A stretch of DNA of 64,000 bases from Proteiniclasticum ruminis DSM 24773. GTDB lineage: Bacteria > Bacillota > Clostridia > Clostridiales > Clostridiaceae. How positions within the stretch are numbered: the first letter of the stretch is position 1; each line of letters opens with the position of its first letter. This document shows, one piece after another, positions 17,610-27,656 of this stretch. Position numbers and translations under genes: made by a program. The notes beneath the pieces are model-generated. The model had not been told where the DNA came from, did not search any database, and saw nothing but the letters and a program-made list of their open reading frames with translations. The stretch covers positions 1 to 64,000 of the forward strand of contig NZ_JNKC01000012.1 of assembly GCF_000701905.1 (NCBI RefSeq). Direction: 5' to 3'.

Positions 17610-18497
17610 ATGGAAATCATCAAAATCACAGGACTGAAAAAATACTATGGGAAGCAAAGAGGGGTGGAGGATGTCTCCCTTACGGTAAATCGAGGAGAAA
17701 TTTTCGGTTTTATCGGTCCCAACGGCGCCGGAAAATCCACCACCATCAGAACCATGCTGAGCCTCATCTATCCGACTGCGGGTGAAATCAGTCTCTTTGG
17801 AATGGACATCAGAAAGAGCGCTGTGAAAATTGCAGAAAAAGTGGGGTATCTCCCCTCCGAGGTTGCGTATTACGAAGGCATGACAGTGAAGGAGCTCTTA
17901 TACTACTCCGCTTCTTTCTACAAGAAAGACTGCACCCATAAAATAACCGAACTGTCCTCGCTGCTTGAGCTGGATCTATCGAAGAAAATCGAGGATCTTT
18001 CCTATGGAAACCGAAAAAAAGTGGGAATTGTCCAAGGACTGCTTCATGATCCGGATCTCATCATTCTGGACGAGCCTACTGGGGGCCTGGATCCTCTTAT
18101 TCAGCAAAAATTCTTCGCGCTGCTGCAGGAAGAAAACAGCAAAGGAAAGACCATCTTCTTCTCCTCCCATATTCTCAGTGAAGTGCAGAGGCTCTGCCAT
18201 CGGGTTGCCATCATCAAAGAAGGGAAGATCCTAAAAGTAAGCACCATGAAATCTCTTCGGGAAGAAAACTACAAGAAAATCACAGTGGAAACCAAGGATT
18301 CTTCAAGAGAACTTTTTATGCACCTTCCTGGGGTGAAAGATCTTTCAGAGAAGGAGCAGGAGCTGAAGTTCATATATAAAGGAAATCTGAAGGAGATTTT
18401 ATCTCTGTTGCAGCATCTTGATCTTCAGAATCTTCTCATCGAAGAGCCCAGCCTGGAAGAGATTTTTCTTCACTACTATGAAAAGGAGGAGATGTAA
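17610..18497 (+). CDS. ABC transporter ATP-binding protein
   Basis: A 295-residue ABC ATPase with Walker A GPNGAGKS (about 38-45), a signature motif read as LSYGNRKK (about 134), Walker B LIILDEPTGGLDP (about 154-166) and the switch His in SSHIL. The about 80-residue C-terminal tail after the ATPase core is like that of the drug/bacteriocin exporter group (CcmA/BcrA type). The start is ATG 17610 after AAAGGAG. It is followed without a gap by two membrane subunits, so this is a complete ABC-2 exporter. Confidence 0.92.
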   Translation: MEIIKITGLKKYYGKQRGVEDVSLTVNRGEIFGFIGPNGAGKSTTIRTMLSLIYPTAGEISLFGMDIRKSAVKIAEKVGYLPSEVAYYEGMTVKELLYYSASFYKKDCTHKITELSSLLELDLSKKIEDLSYGNRKKVGIVQGLLHDPDLIILDEPTGGLDPLIQQKFFALLQEENSKGKTIFFSSHILSEVQRLCHRVAIIKEGKILKVSTMKSLREENYKKITVETKDSSRELFMHLPGVKDLSEKEQELKFIYKGNLKEILSLLQHLDLQNLLIEEPSLEEIFLHYYEKEEM

Positions 18498-19292
18498 ATG
18501 CCTCTATTTCGTTCGACTCTAAAAACAGAGAAAAAAGCCTTTCTCATTTGGGTTGTTTCCCTCACCGTAACTCTCCTTCTTTTTCTGTTCATGTACCCTT
18601 CTATTCTAAAAGAAAAAGAAGCCTATGAAAAAATACTGGCTGTCTATCCCAAAGAAGTCTTAGAAGCTTTTGCCATAGAACTGGATACCCTTCTCAGTTT
18701 CCACGGCTATCTTGGCTATGTCTATGGCTACCTCCTTCTCGCCCTTGGAATTTACAGTATGCGTCTTGGACTCACTGCCATTGGGAAAGAGATTTCAAGA
18801 AACACCTCGGAATTTCTATTCACAAAACCTGTAAAAAGATCCAGGGTTCTTCTGGAAAAAGGTCTTGCAGCCTTTTTTCTGATGGTGCTTCTTACGTTCT
18901 TTCTCCTTCTGGCAGCTCTCTTCATGGAGAATCTCTACGCAGAGGAGAGAAATCCAGGCATCACTTTTCTCATCGTGTTCTCCGCATTCTTCCTCCAGAT
19001 GCTCTTCTACAGCCTGGGTCTTCTCATGGGAATCATGAAACGGAAAGTGCGCTTTTTCAGTTCCAGCGCCATTGGTGTTGTTTCTTCCTTTTACATTATG
19101 TCCATGGTCAGTCAGGTGCTCCAAAAAGACTATCTCCGCTTTGCCGCGCCTTTTCGTTACTTTGATGTCTCTGAAATCATGAGAAGTGCATCCTACGACA
19201 AAGTTTTTCTTCTATTCACTCTGATCCTTACCTCTCTTCTTCTGCTTCTTTCTTTCGCAGCACTGAATCGTAAAGCGCTTTCAGCAGGATAG
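18498..19292 (+). CDS. ABC-2 type transporter permease
   Basis: A 264-residue protein with about six transmembrane helices and the ABC-2 membrane-subunit plan: a large first loop (about 35-70), and SRNTSEFLFTKPVKRSRVLLEKGLA, the amphipathic elbow segment conserved in this group. It begins the base after the ATPase stop codon, with GGAGGAG inside the end of the ATPase gene. It pairs with the next gene, a similar but diverged permease, to make a heteromeric channel. Exported substrate unknown. Confidence 0.85.
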   Translation: MPLFRSTLKTEKKAFLIWVVSLTVTLLLFLFMYPSILKEKEAYEKILAVYPKEVLEAFAIELDTLLSFHGYLGYVYGYLLLALGIYSMRLGLTAIGKEISRNTSEFLFTKPVKRSRVLLEKGLAAFFLMVLLTFFLLLAALFMENLYAEERNPGITFLIVFSAFFLQMLFYSLGLLMGIMKRKVRFFSSSAIGVVSSFYIMSMVSQVLQKDYLRFAAPFRYFDVSEIMRSASYDKVFLLFTLILTSLLLLLSFAALNRKALSAG

Positions 19293-19303
19293 GGGGATGA
19301 CTG

Positions 19304-20101
19304 ATGAATCTATTTAAAAAAGAGCTGAAATTTGAACGTCTTTTCTTCTTCTACTGGACTGCAGGTCTCTCATTGACAGTATTTCTATCCATGATGGCTT
19401 ATCCCATCATGAAAGACACTGGACAGGACTTCACTGTATTTCTCGAGGCCATGCCAAAAGCACTGCTTGTGCTCTTTGGCATGAACGGACTCTCCATATC
19501 AAATGCTCTGGAGTTTCATGGTATCATCTATTTTTATGTGGTGTTCGGAGGGATTCTATATGCCGTAACCTTAGGAAACAGGCTTGCAGCAAAAGAAGAA
19601 CTTTTAAAGACAGGGGAGTTTCTTCTGGTGAAGCCTCTGAAGAGAAGCTCCATTTTATTTTATAAAGCACTCGCCAGTATCTTTCTTCTGAGCTTTCTTG
19701 TGCTGCTTCTCCACGGCACAACGCTCCTTAGTTTCTACCTGTATGCCAATGAGGAATTTTCCCATCTGGTGCTCCTCAAGGAGAGCTTTACCCTGTGGCT
19801 CCTGATGCTTCTCTATTTCGCCCTTGGATTCTTTTTTGCCGCAAGTCTCAAAGAAGAGAGGAAATCTTCTGGAATCTCCATGGGCATCACCTTAGGCACC
19901 TTCATACTAGGCCTCTTTTATGATCTATGGGATTCTCCCGCCCTTCTTCGGCCGTGGACACCTTTTCGCTATTTCCCGGTGAAGGATCTTCTGGAAGAGA
20001 CCTCTTTGCCTTTTCTCTATATCGCACTGCTTGTCCTTCTTCTTGGAGGACTCCTGACTGCCGCTTTTCACTTCTTTCAGAAACGGGATCTTCGAATGTA
20101 G
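19304..20101 (+). CDS. ABC-2 type transporter permease, second subunit
   Basis: A 265-residue paralogue of the preceding permease with the same layout: a first helix with a large external loop, KTGEFLLVKPLKRSSILFYKAL as the matching elbow, and five further helices. It starts 11 bases after its partner's stop with GGGGGATG upstream. The two permeases probably arose by tandem duplication. No immunity, peptide or regulator gene lies next to it, so its role (drug, lipid or ion export) is undetermined. Confidence 0.85.
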   Translation: MNLFKKELKFERLFFFYWTAGLSLTVFLSMMAYPIMKDTGQDFTVFLEAMPKALLVLFGMNGLSISNALEFHGIIYFYVVFGGILYAVTLGNRLAAKEELLKTGEFLLVKPLKRSSILFYKALASIFLLSFLVLLLHGTTLLSFYLYANEEFSHLVLLKESFTLWLLMLLYFALGFFFAASLKEERKSSGISMGITLGTFILGLFYDLWDSPALLRPWTPFRYFPVKDLLEETSLPFLYIALLVLLLGGLLTAAFHFFQKRDLRM

Positions 20102-20123
20102 TGCGTATATATCATACCGGAAA

Positions 20124-20167
20124 CAAAAAACACCAGAGACTGTTTTATGAACAGACTCTGGTGTTTT
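20124..20167. terminator. Bidirectional terminator between convergent operons
   Basis: ACACCAGAGACTGTT pairs with AACAGACTCTGGTGT with one mismatch, flanked by A6 on the left and TTTT on the right. It serves the ABC exporter (plus) and the GntR gene (minus). Confidence 0.85.
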
Positions 20168-20172
20168 AGCTT

Positions 20173-20880
20173 CTATAGATAATTGGACAGCTTCAAGAAT
20201 TTGGTTTCTTTGTAGTTATGTATGTCTATGGAGTAATCAAAAATCACTCCGCTTTTTAAGAATGCCCGGTTGGTGGATATAAGAGATGGTTCCCCGGGTG
20301 TCAGTCCCAGTTCCCTGGCATCATGCTCATTGAGCACTCCTGCTGTAATGACACGGTCTACGAATCCGATGGATTTTTTCAGTTCTTCCCGGACATACTG
20401 GTAAATAGAACCTTTCACGATTTCCTCACTGAGATATGGAATCAGCTCTCTATTGTAGTAGGAATACTCCACAACATAGGGGACGCCCGCCACGCTTCTC
20501 AGTCTTTCGATGAAATACACGGGTGTGCCTTTTTCGCACTGCATCACCTGAGCAAGCTTCTCATCCGCTTCAATAAGTTTGAAGCTGTTCACTTTTGTTG
20601 TGACATGGTTCTCTCCAAATCCTTGTGTAAGACCATGAAAGTCTTCCAGATTGATGGCTCCATCCATGGACACACTTCTTAAAAAGACACCGCTGCCTTG
20701 GATGGGAATCACAAGACCTTTTCTTGTCAGGAGGTCTATGGCTTTTCGGATAGTATTTCTGGATACCTCAAACTGCTCAATGAGCTCTTCCTCTGTAGGC
20801 AGCTTTTTAGTATCCTGATATAAGCCTTCCCTGATATTCTTTGCAATCTCTTCACAGATCACCTTATACTTCACATCCAA
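20173..20880 (-). CDS. GntR-family regulator with UTRA ligand domain
   Basis: A 235-residue HutC-type regulator. The N-terminal winged helix (about 1-70) shows KLPTEEELIEQFEVSRNTIRKAIDLL, and the C-terminal UTRA domain (about 90-235) binds a sugar phosphate in characterised relatives. The start is TTG seven bases after GGAGG; an ATG five codons up lies in the ribosome binding site. It has its own promoter (20919-20947) and sits last in the beta-glucoside locus. The shared TTGTACCAAT motifs before both divergent operons are its likely operators (inference). A repressor induced by a phosphorylated beta-glucoside would fit. Confidence 0.88.
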   Translation of the reverse strand: MDVKYKVICEEIAKNIREGLYQDTKKLPTEEELIEQFEVSRNTIRKAIDLLTRKGLVIPIQGSGVFLRSVSMDGAINLEDFHGLTQGFGENHVTTKVNSFKLIEADEKLAQVMQCEKGTPVYFIERLRSVAGVPYVVEYSYYNRELIPYLSEEIVKGSIYQYVREELKKSIGFVDRVITAGVLNEHDARELGLTPGEPSLISTNRAFLKSGVIFDYSIDIHNYKETKFLKLSNYL

Positions 20881-20918
20881 GTGTAATCCTCCCATCTTCT
20901 TCTGTTTCCTCTGCTTTT

Positions 20919-20947
20919 ATTATATCCGTCACCCATTCCGGTGACAA
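20919..20947 (-). promoter_or_regulatory. Promoter of the GntR gene containing an inverted repeat
   Basis: Minus-strand -35 TTGTCA (20942-20947), 17-bp spacer, -10 TATAAT (20919-20924). The spacer holds a perfect inverted repeat GTCACC-N6-GGTGAC (20928-20945), a possible operator. It differs from the TTGTACCAAT motif, so autoregulation by GntR is not evident. Confidence 0.65.
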
Positions 20948-20964
20948 TGTATTTCCATTTTCTA

Positions 20965-21273
20965 CTAGCTTAGCTTCTTATGAATGTCAATGATTTCCTT
21001 CGCCATGATTCTGAAGGTCTCAGCGGACATCATCTGATCTTCTGCATGTACCAGAAGAAGATCCACCTTTACTTTATCTCCGGAAGCTTCCTTTGTGAGA
21101 AGACCTCCATGGGCATGGTGTCCTTCAGCCAGCATCTTTTCGCCTTCTTCCATAAGCTTTTCCGCTTCCTCAAAATTTCCTTCTTTTGCTGCTTCAATGG
21201 CTTCCATAAAATAGGATCTGGCAGATCCGTTGGCCGCAATCATTTCAAAACAGACCAGTTCTATACCTTCCAT
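20965..21273 (-). CDS. celC: PTS lactose/cellobiose-type EIIA
   Basis: A 102-residue all-helical phosphocarrier of the Lac/Cel family. The phosphorylated His lies in LLLVHAEDQMM (His76), and the following Asp80 is the trimer metal ligand. It passes phosphate from HPr to EIIB in the cytosol. It starts at ATG after AAGGAGG, 11 bases downstream of the GH1 gene, in the operon EIIB-EIIC-DUF3284-small protein-GH1-EIIA. Confidence 0.94.
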   Translation of the reverse strand: MEGIELVCFEMIAANGSARSYFMEAIEAAKEGNFEEAEKLMEEGEKMLAEGHHAHGGLLTKEASGDKVKVDLLLVHAEDQMMSAETFRIMAKEIIDIHKKLS

Positions 21274-21284
21274 ATTCTACCTCC

Positions 21285-22919
<1,635 letters not shown>

Positions 22920-22923
<4 letters not shown>

Positions 22924-23339
22924 TTTTTCTCACCTTCCAACATCTGTTTTAATGATTCAAGTTTCTTCTGAAGTTTCTTTTTTGCACCACTGCTTAATAC
23001 AGGCAGACTGAACAGCAGATAGTTGTACTTTCTTATGAGACTGTCACTGGTAGCCTCCTCTTTCAGCTGGACATAGGTGAATCCATCCCCCTTGTCACGG
23101 AAACTGTAGGTGGTCTTCACCTGGTCCTGTCCAAGATAAGATACAAAGGAAAGCAGCTTGTTCTCTTCCACCTCCGTAATAACCTGGCGCACTTTACGTT
23201 CCCCTTTCAGAGATGGCATATGATAGATAGACTCCTGATCCAGAAGCGGCCCTTTTAGTTTCAGCGCTTTCCTCAAGCTGTCTTCTACAGCACCATAAAC
23301 TTCGTGTATGTTTTTATAAATTAAGATTCCCTGTTCCAT
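22920..23339 (-). CDS. DUF3284 domain protein
   Basis: A 139-residue protein resembling DUF3284 members, which recur beside cellobiose PTS genes in Firmicutes. The fold looks like a small START/SRPBCC-type alpha-beta domain: an N-terminal helix after MEQGILIYKNIHEVYGAV, alternating strands in the middle (VRQVITEVEENKLLSFVSY) and a long basic C-terminal helix (GAKKKLQKKLESLKQML). No enzymatic motif is visible. It is separated from EIIC by a hairpin (23363-23396) and overlaps the next small gene by four bases. Confidence 0.8.
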
Positions 23340-23362
23340 CTATTTCACCCTCAATTTAGGAA

Positions 23363-23396
23363 GAATAGTCCCAGGACAAGCTCCTTGGGACTATTC
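23363..23396 (-). promoter_or_regulatory. Intra-operon hairpin between EIIC and DUF3284
   Basis: A perfect 11-bp stem, GAATAGTCCCA/TGGGACTATTC, in the 75-base gap after the EIIC gene. It lacks a strong T run, so it is more likely a processing or partial attenuation element than a full stop. It could lower the downstream genes relative to EIIB/EIIC. Confidence 0.55.
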
Positions 23397-23414
23397 CATC
23401 AGTTTCAGTATTAT

Positions 23415-24752
23415 TTATGCGGTTTTTTCCAGCTCTTCTCTTTCTGCTTCATAACGGTTTGCAATCATAACAAATGGCATGTACACAAGGAAGGCAATGA
23501 CCAGGTTCACAACAGAGACAACAACTGCTCCAAAGGATCCGTTGGTCGCTAGGAATGCGTTCAGGATTGGTGGTGTTGTCCATGGTACAGAGTTTACAAT
23601 CGGACCTGCGAAACCAATCTTTGTGGCATAGAACGCAATCAGGGTCAGAATTGGCTGTACAATGACAAATGGGATGAAATACACTGGGTTCAGAACGATT
23701 GGCATACCAAAGAGCACAGGCTCATTGATCATGAAGACTCCCGGTGGGAATCCAAGCTTTGCCACTTCTTTCTGCTGTTTCACTTTAGAGAAAATAAGAA
23801 TTGCAGCAATCAGTGGAAGCGTTGCTCCAGAACCACCCAAGAACACATAAGCATCCCAGGAACCTCTGACCCAAACAGCCAGTTCATCTGCACCGGTTCC
23901 GATGGCTCGGATGCCATTAGCAAACTTATCAATATTTTCAAGACCCATAGTTCCATAAATTGGGCTCATGATGGCTTCCAGCATATTTGCGCCATGAAGA
24001 CCAAAGAACCAAAGAACAGGAATCAATGTGGAAATGAGCAGGATAGAGAAGATATTCTGTCCTAAAACAGAAAGTCCGCTGGCAATATTTACTTCAAACC
24101 AAGCAAAGATGTTCAGCCCTGATGCTACATTAAAGAAGTATGCAACCAGTGCCCAGAAGAATACTGCAACAAATCCTGGTATAACCGCGGAAAATCCTTT
24201 AGCAACAGCAGGAGGAACGGTGTCAGGCATCTTGATGACCCAGTTCTTTCTGACGATGGCAAAATAGATTTCTGGAGTGATCAGACCGACAATCAGCGCA
24301 ATGAAGATACCTTGAGCTCCAAGGAAGTTTGTCACCCAGGAAGCCACAGCTTCATTGTTTCTAGCCAGTGCTCCTAATAGAATGAACGATGCAACAGAAA
24401 TAAGTCCAGTGGATAATGAGTCTTTTTCTTCATTGACTGCACGGTTGTAGCCCATGGAGAAGGTAAGACCTAAAGCGATGATGCCGAAAGTTCCACTTTC
24501 CATAAGAGAGAACAGTGGAGCCAGATTAGTATTGGTCCATACAATAAAAGCGCTTTCTCCACCAATATATTCAGCTAGAAGTGACCAAGGCACAAAGAAT
24601 ACATTGTTTAGCAGTACAGCAAATGCACCTACAAGGATAAGAGGCATCAGTGCTGCGAAAGAGTCTCTGATGGCTACCAGATGTTTCTGTCCGCCTATTT
24701 TTGCAGCTACTGGGACGAATTTTTCTTCAAGAAAATTAATAAAACGATTCAT
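23415..24752 (-). CDS. celB: PTS cellobiose-type EIIC permease
   Basis: A 445-residue membrane component of the Lac/Cel PTS family with about ten transmembrane segments. Seen: N-terminal FLEEKFVPVAAKIGGQKHL, typical of CelB/ChbC, and the conserved ingress MINEPVLFGMPIVLNPVYFIP with the invariant NEP segment used in sugar binding. It imports a beta-disaccharide while EIIB phosphorylates it. The ATG follows GGAGG. It lies 75 bases after EIIB and before the hairpin and DUF3284. Confidence 0.95.
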   Translation of the reverse strand: MNRFINFLEEKFVPVAAKIGGQKHLVAIRDSFAALMPLILVGAFAVLLNNVFFVPWSLLAEYIGGESAFIVWTNTNLAPLFSLMESGTFGIIALGLTFSMGYNRAVNEEKDSLSTGLISVASFILLGALARNNEAVASWVTNFLGAQGIFIALIVGLITPEIYFAIVRKNWVIKMPDTVPPAVAKGFSAVIPGFVAVFFWALVAYFFNVASGLNIFAWFEVNIASGLSVLGQNIFSILLISTLIPVLWFFGLHGANMLEAIMSPIYGTMGLENIDKFANGIRAIGTGADELAVWVRGSWDAYVFLGGSGATLPLIAAILIFSKVKQQKEVAKLGFPPGVFMINEPVLFGMPIVLNPVYFIPFVIVQPILTLIAFYATKIGFAGPIVNSVPWTTPPILNAFLATNGSFGAVVVSVVNLVIAFLVYMPFVMIANRYEAEREELEKTA

Positions 24753-24827
24753 TTTGACCTCCTTTGAACTACTGACTTACTATCTTTTCCTCTCCCATTG
24801 TCGACTTATGGTTGGGGTTTAAGACCA

Positions 24828-25127
24828 TTACTTCTGCGCTAAAAGCGCCAGGGCACTATCAAGGACTTTCTCGCCTTCCATTCTTCCGTAGGACAGCATA
24901 TCAATTACGCCTACCGGAACCGTGGCAAGTTTGACGAACTCATTTTTCATAAAGCGAACCTGAGGTCCTAGAAGGACAAGATCCACATCTTTGAGTATTT
25001 TTTTACCTTCACCAGCAGAAAGCGCAAAGATCTCAACGTCTATTCCTTTTTCTTTCGCTGCTTTTTCCATTTTTGTCACCAGCAGACTGGTGGACATTCC
25101 TGCAGAACATACAAGAAGTATTTTCAT
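24828..25127 (-). CDS. celA: PTS cellobiose-type EIIB
   Basis: A 99-residue EIIB of the Lac/Cel family. The phosphocysteine is Cys7 in LLVCSAGMSTSLL, followed by the usual P-loop-like turn. It takes phosphate from EIIA-His76 and gives it to the sugar bound in EIIC. It is the first gene of the leftward operon, with AAGGGGGATC as ribosome binding site and a leader containing a cre-like site and an operator-like palindrome. Confidence 0.95.
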   Translation of the reverse strand: MKILLVCSAGMSTSLLVTKMEKAAKEKGIDVEIFALSAGEGKKILKDVDLVLLGPQVRFMKNEFVKLATVPVGVIDMLSYGRMEGEKVLDSALALLAQK

Positions 25128-25145
25128 AAGATCCCCCTTTTTGGT

Positions 25146-25159
25146 TATAAACGATTACA
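25146..25159 (-). promoter_or_regulatory. cre-like catabolite control site (CcpA)
   Basis: Minus-strand TGTAATCGTTTATA matches the consensus TGWAANCGNTNWCA at 13 of 14 positions. It lies downstream of the promoter at 25214-25242 and before EIIB, where CcpA would act as a roadblock. The core GTAATCGTTTATA recurs before oadA. Confidence 0.65.
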
Positions 25160-25180
25160 ACCTTCTTAAAAAAATCAGCA

Positions 25181-25242
25181 CCAATAAATTCATTGGTACA
25201 ACTTTATGATATGATTATAACGAAGTACTTTAGTAATGTAAA
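25181..25242 (-). promoter_or_regulatory. Promoter and operator of the leftward beta-glucoside operon
   Basis: Minus-strand -35 TTTACA (25237-25242), 17-bp spacer and -10 TATAAT (25214-25219). Just downstream lie TTGTACCAAT (25192-25201) and the palindrome CCAAT-N6-ATTGG (25181-25196), placed to block initiation. The same ten-base motif occurs in the divergent promoter, so one regulator, probably the GntR protein, controls both. Confidence 0.75.
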
Positions 25243-25418
25243 TAGATATTTTCGATTTCTATTATCTTTATTATCTTATTTCGTCCTATAGGATTCATTT
25301 TCAACATAAAACACACTTTATTTTTATTTGATTCTTCATCGTAAAAGAACACTTATCTCCACATCCACAGAAATCCGCAGAGAATCTGATGAAAAATTCT
25401 TATAGGAATCACTATAAC

Positions 25419-25441
25419 TTGTACCAATAATTTAGTATAAT
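25419..25441 (+). promoter_or_regulatory. Operator and -10 box of the GH4-chbG operon
   Basis: TTGTACCAAT (25419-25428) lies seven bases before a -10 TATAAT (25436-25441), that is, inside the spacer of a promoter whose -35 is poor. Bound repressor would cover the promoter. No further gene is seen in 25243-25418, which is AT-rich. Confidence 0.65.
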
Positions 25442-25476
25442 CTGAGTAAGGATAAAAATTTAAATGGAGGTAGATT

Positions 25477-26817
25477 ATGAAAACCTATAAAATTGTCACC
25501 ATTGGCGGCGGATCCAGCTATACACCAGAGCTTATCGAAGGATTCATCAAGCGTTATACAGAACTTCCCGTAAGAGAACTCTGGCTTGTGGATATTGAAG
25601 AGGGTAAAGAGAAACTGAATATCATCTCTGAGCTGGCTGAAAGAATGGTTGAAAAAGCGGGCATCCCCATGAAAATCCACAGTACCTTGAACAGACGTGA
25701 GGCATTGAAAGATGCGGATTTTGTCACCACACAGTTTCGTGTGGGAGGCCTTCATGCCAGATCCCTGGATGAATCCATCCCCCTTTCTCATGGGCTCATC
25801 GGACAGGAAACCAACGGTGCAGGGGGTATGTTCAAAGCATTGAGAACCATCCCTGTGATCTTTGACATCCTGAAAGACTGCGAGGAGCTCTGTCCCAATG
25901 CATTTGTTGTGAACTTCACGAATCCTGCAGGACTCGTGACAGAAGCCGTCTTGAACCACACCACCTGGAAGAGGTTCATTGGCGTGTGCAACCTGCCTTA
26001 TGGTATGGAAGTTGGTGTATCCAAAATTCTGGAGGCAGATAAATCCAGAGTACGCGTTCATATGGCCGGACTCAATCACATGGTCTTCGGTTTGGATGTG
26101 TTCCTGGATGGGGTATCTGTGAAAAGAGAGGTTCTGGAAAAAATGGCAACAGAATCTGAGGCCCTGAACATGAAAAACATCATGGATCTCCCCTGGTCAC
26201 CTGAGTTTTTAAGGGGACTTGATGCCATTCCATGCGCTTACCACAGATACTATTTCCAGAAGGACCAGATGCTGAGCCATATGCTGGAAGACTTTGAGAA
26301 AGGCGAAACCCGCGCATCTCAAGTGATGTCTGTAGAAGAGGATCTTTTCAAAAAATATCAGGACAAAAATCTTGCCGACAAACCCAAGGAACTGGAGCTG
26401 AGAGGTGGCGCATTCTACAGCGATGCAGCGGTGAACCTCATCTCTTCCATCGCCAACGACAAACGAGACATTCAAGTAGTCAACACCCGAAATAAAGGAG
26501 CCATCGCTTCACTTCCCTTTGATTCCGCTGTAGAAGTATCCTCCATCATCACAAAGGATGGCCCAGTGCCTCTTTCAACAGGGTTCCTGCCAGCAGCAGC
26601 AGAAGGTATTGTGCAGCAGCTTAAATCCTTCGAAAGACTCACTGTAAAAGCAGCCCTAAGCGGAAAATACGAAGATGCCTATGTGGCCATGGTCACAAAC
26701 CCTCTGGTTCAAAGCGAGCATCTTGGCAGAAAAGTCCTGGATGATCTTCTTCTGGCCCATGAGAAGCATCTTCCCGCTTTTAAAGAAACCATTGAAGCCT
26801 TGAGGAAAAGGCCATGA
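25477..26817 (+). CDS. 6-phospho-beta-glucosidase, GH4 family
   Basis: A 446-residue NAD- and metal-dependent glycosidase. The N-terminal Rossmann motif is VTIGGGSSYTPELIEG (7-22). The GH4 metal-binding Cys and His lie in GVCNLPYGM (about 170) and AGLNHMVF (about 199). Relatives (LicH/CelF/BglT) cleave cellobiose-6'-phosphate or related beta-glucoside phosphates by an oxidation-elimination mechanism. It has a GGAGG ribosome binding site and overlaps chbG by ATGA. Together with the GH1 enzyme on the other strand, the locus carries two mechanistically different phospho-beta-glucosidases. Confidence 0.93.
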   Translation: MKTYKIVTIGGGSSYTPELIEGFIKRYTELPVRELWLVDIEEGKEKLNIISELAERMVEKAGIPMKIHSTLNRREALKDADFVTTQFRVGGLHARSLDESIPLSHGLIGQETNGAGGMFKALRTIPVIFDILKDCEELCPNAFVVNFTNPAGLVTEAVLNHTTWKRFIGVCNLPYGMEVGVSKILEADKSRVRVHMAGLNHMVFGLDVFLDGVSVKREVLEKMATESEALNMKNIMDLPWSPEFLRGLDAIPCAYHRYYFQKDQMLSHMLEDFEKGETRASQVMSVEEDLFKKYQDKNLADKPKELELRGGAFYSDAAVNLISSIANDKRDIQVVNTRNKGAIASLPFDSAVEVSSIITKDGPVPLSTGFLPAAAEGIVQQLKSFERLTVKAALSGKYEDAYVAMVTNPLVQSEHLGRKVLDDLLLAHEKHLPAFKETIEALRKRP

Positions 26818-27593
26818 GAATAATCATCAACGGAGATGATTTCGGTTTCTCTGAAGGACAGAACCTTGGTATTATAAAAGCACACAAACAGGGAATTCTC
26901 ACCTCCACCACCGCCATGGCTGGAGGGCCTGCTCTTACTCATGGCATGGCCCTTGCAAAAGAGTGTCCCCATCTCGGCATCGGCGTGCATCTCACATTGG
27001 ACGCATTACGTCCACTCTCTCCTGTGGAACAGATCCCAAGCCTTGTTGATGAACACGGCAGATTTATAAAATTTCCCATGGATGCTCCTCTTCCGGTCCA
27101 ACCGGAAGAAGTGTATCTGGAGTGGACAGCCCAGATTGAGAAAATCAGATCCTACGGAATCGAACCTACCCATTTGGATGGTCATCATCATATGCATCTT
27201 CATCCGGACGTGCTGAAGGTAACCACCGTCTTGGCAAAAGAGTACAACCTCCCTATACGGCTGGTTCCATCCTATATTTCAGATGATGACCTGAATTTTA
27301 TCCATAAAGAGCAGATTCAAACATTTTATGGACTGACAGATTTCTATAAAGAAACAGTTTCAGAAGAATATTTCCTGAGATTCCGGGAAAACCATGAACC
27401 GCTCGAAACTGAAATTCTTGAAATCATGTGTCATCCGGCCTATCTCGATGATGTGATTCTAGAAAACAGCAGTTATCAGATCCATCGGGTGAAAGAGCTT
27501 TCCATACTTGTGAACCCGAGCGTAAGAAAATCGGTAGAAGAGCAGCATCTCACTTTGGGAAGCGTGAAAGATTTCTTTCCAGTTCTAAGATAA
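26814..27593 (+). CDS. chbG: ChbG/YdjC-type carbohydrate deacetylase
   Basis: A 259-residue deacetylase of the YdjC/ChbG family. Metal-binding residues appear as NGDDFGFSEG (Asp pair, 6-15), LDGHHHMHLHP (His cluster, about 123-133) and the C-terminal IMCHPAY. E. coli ChbG removes one acetyl from chitobiose-6-phosphate so that the GH4 enzyme ChbF can cleave it. Here the same gene pair is coupled by a four-base overlap, so the locus may use chitobiose as well as cellobiose. Confidence 0.9.
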   Translation: MRIIINGDDFGFSEGQNLGIIKAHKQGILTSTTAMAGGPALTHGMALAKECPHLGIGVHLTLDALRPLSPVEQIPSLVDEHGRFIKFPMDAPLPVQPEEVYLEWTAQIEKIRSYGIEPTHLDGHHHMHLHPDVLKVTTVLAKEYNLPIRLVPSYISDDDLNFIHKEQIQTFYGLTDFYKETVSEEYFLRFRENHEPLETEILEIMCHPAYLDDVILENSSYQIHRVKELSILVNPSVRKSVEEQHLTLGSVKDFFPVLR

Positions 27594-27601
27594 ACAATCC
27601 A

Positions 27602-27650
27602 TAAGAAAGAACCTGATCACATATAAAAACGATCAGGTTCTTTCTTATTT
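27602..27650. terminator. Bidirectional terminator after chbG
   Basis: AAGAAAGAACCTGATC pairs with GATCAGGTTCTTTCTT, a perfect 16-bp stem, between the convergent chbG and Old Yellow Enzyme genes. Confidence 0.85.
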
Positions 27651-27656
27651 CATCAT

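Noticed and set aside
25432-26079. Open frame of about 215 codons on the minus strand inside the GH4 gene
   Set aside because: Full antisense overlap with a clear GH4 coding region, unusual Cys/His/Phe-rich composition and no ribosome binding site.
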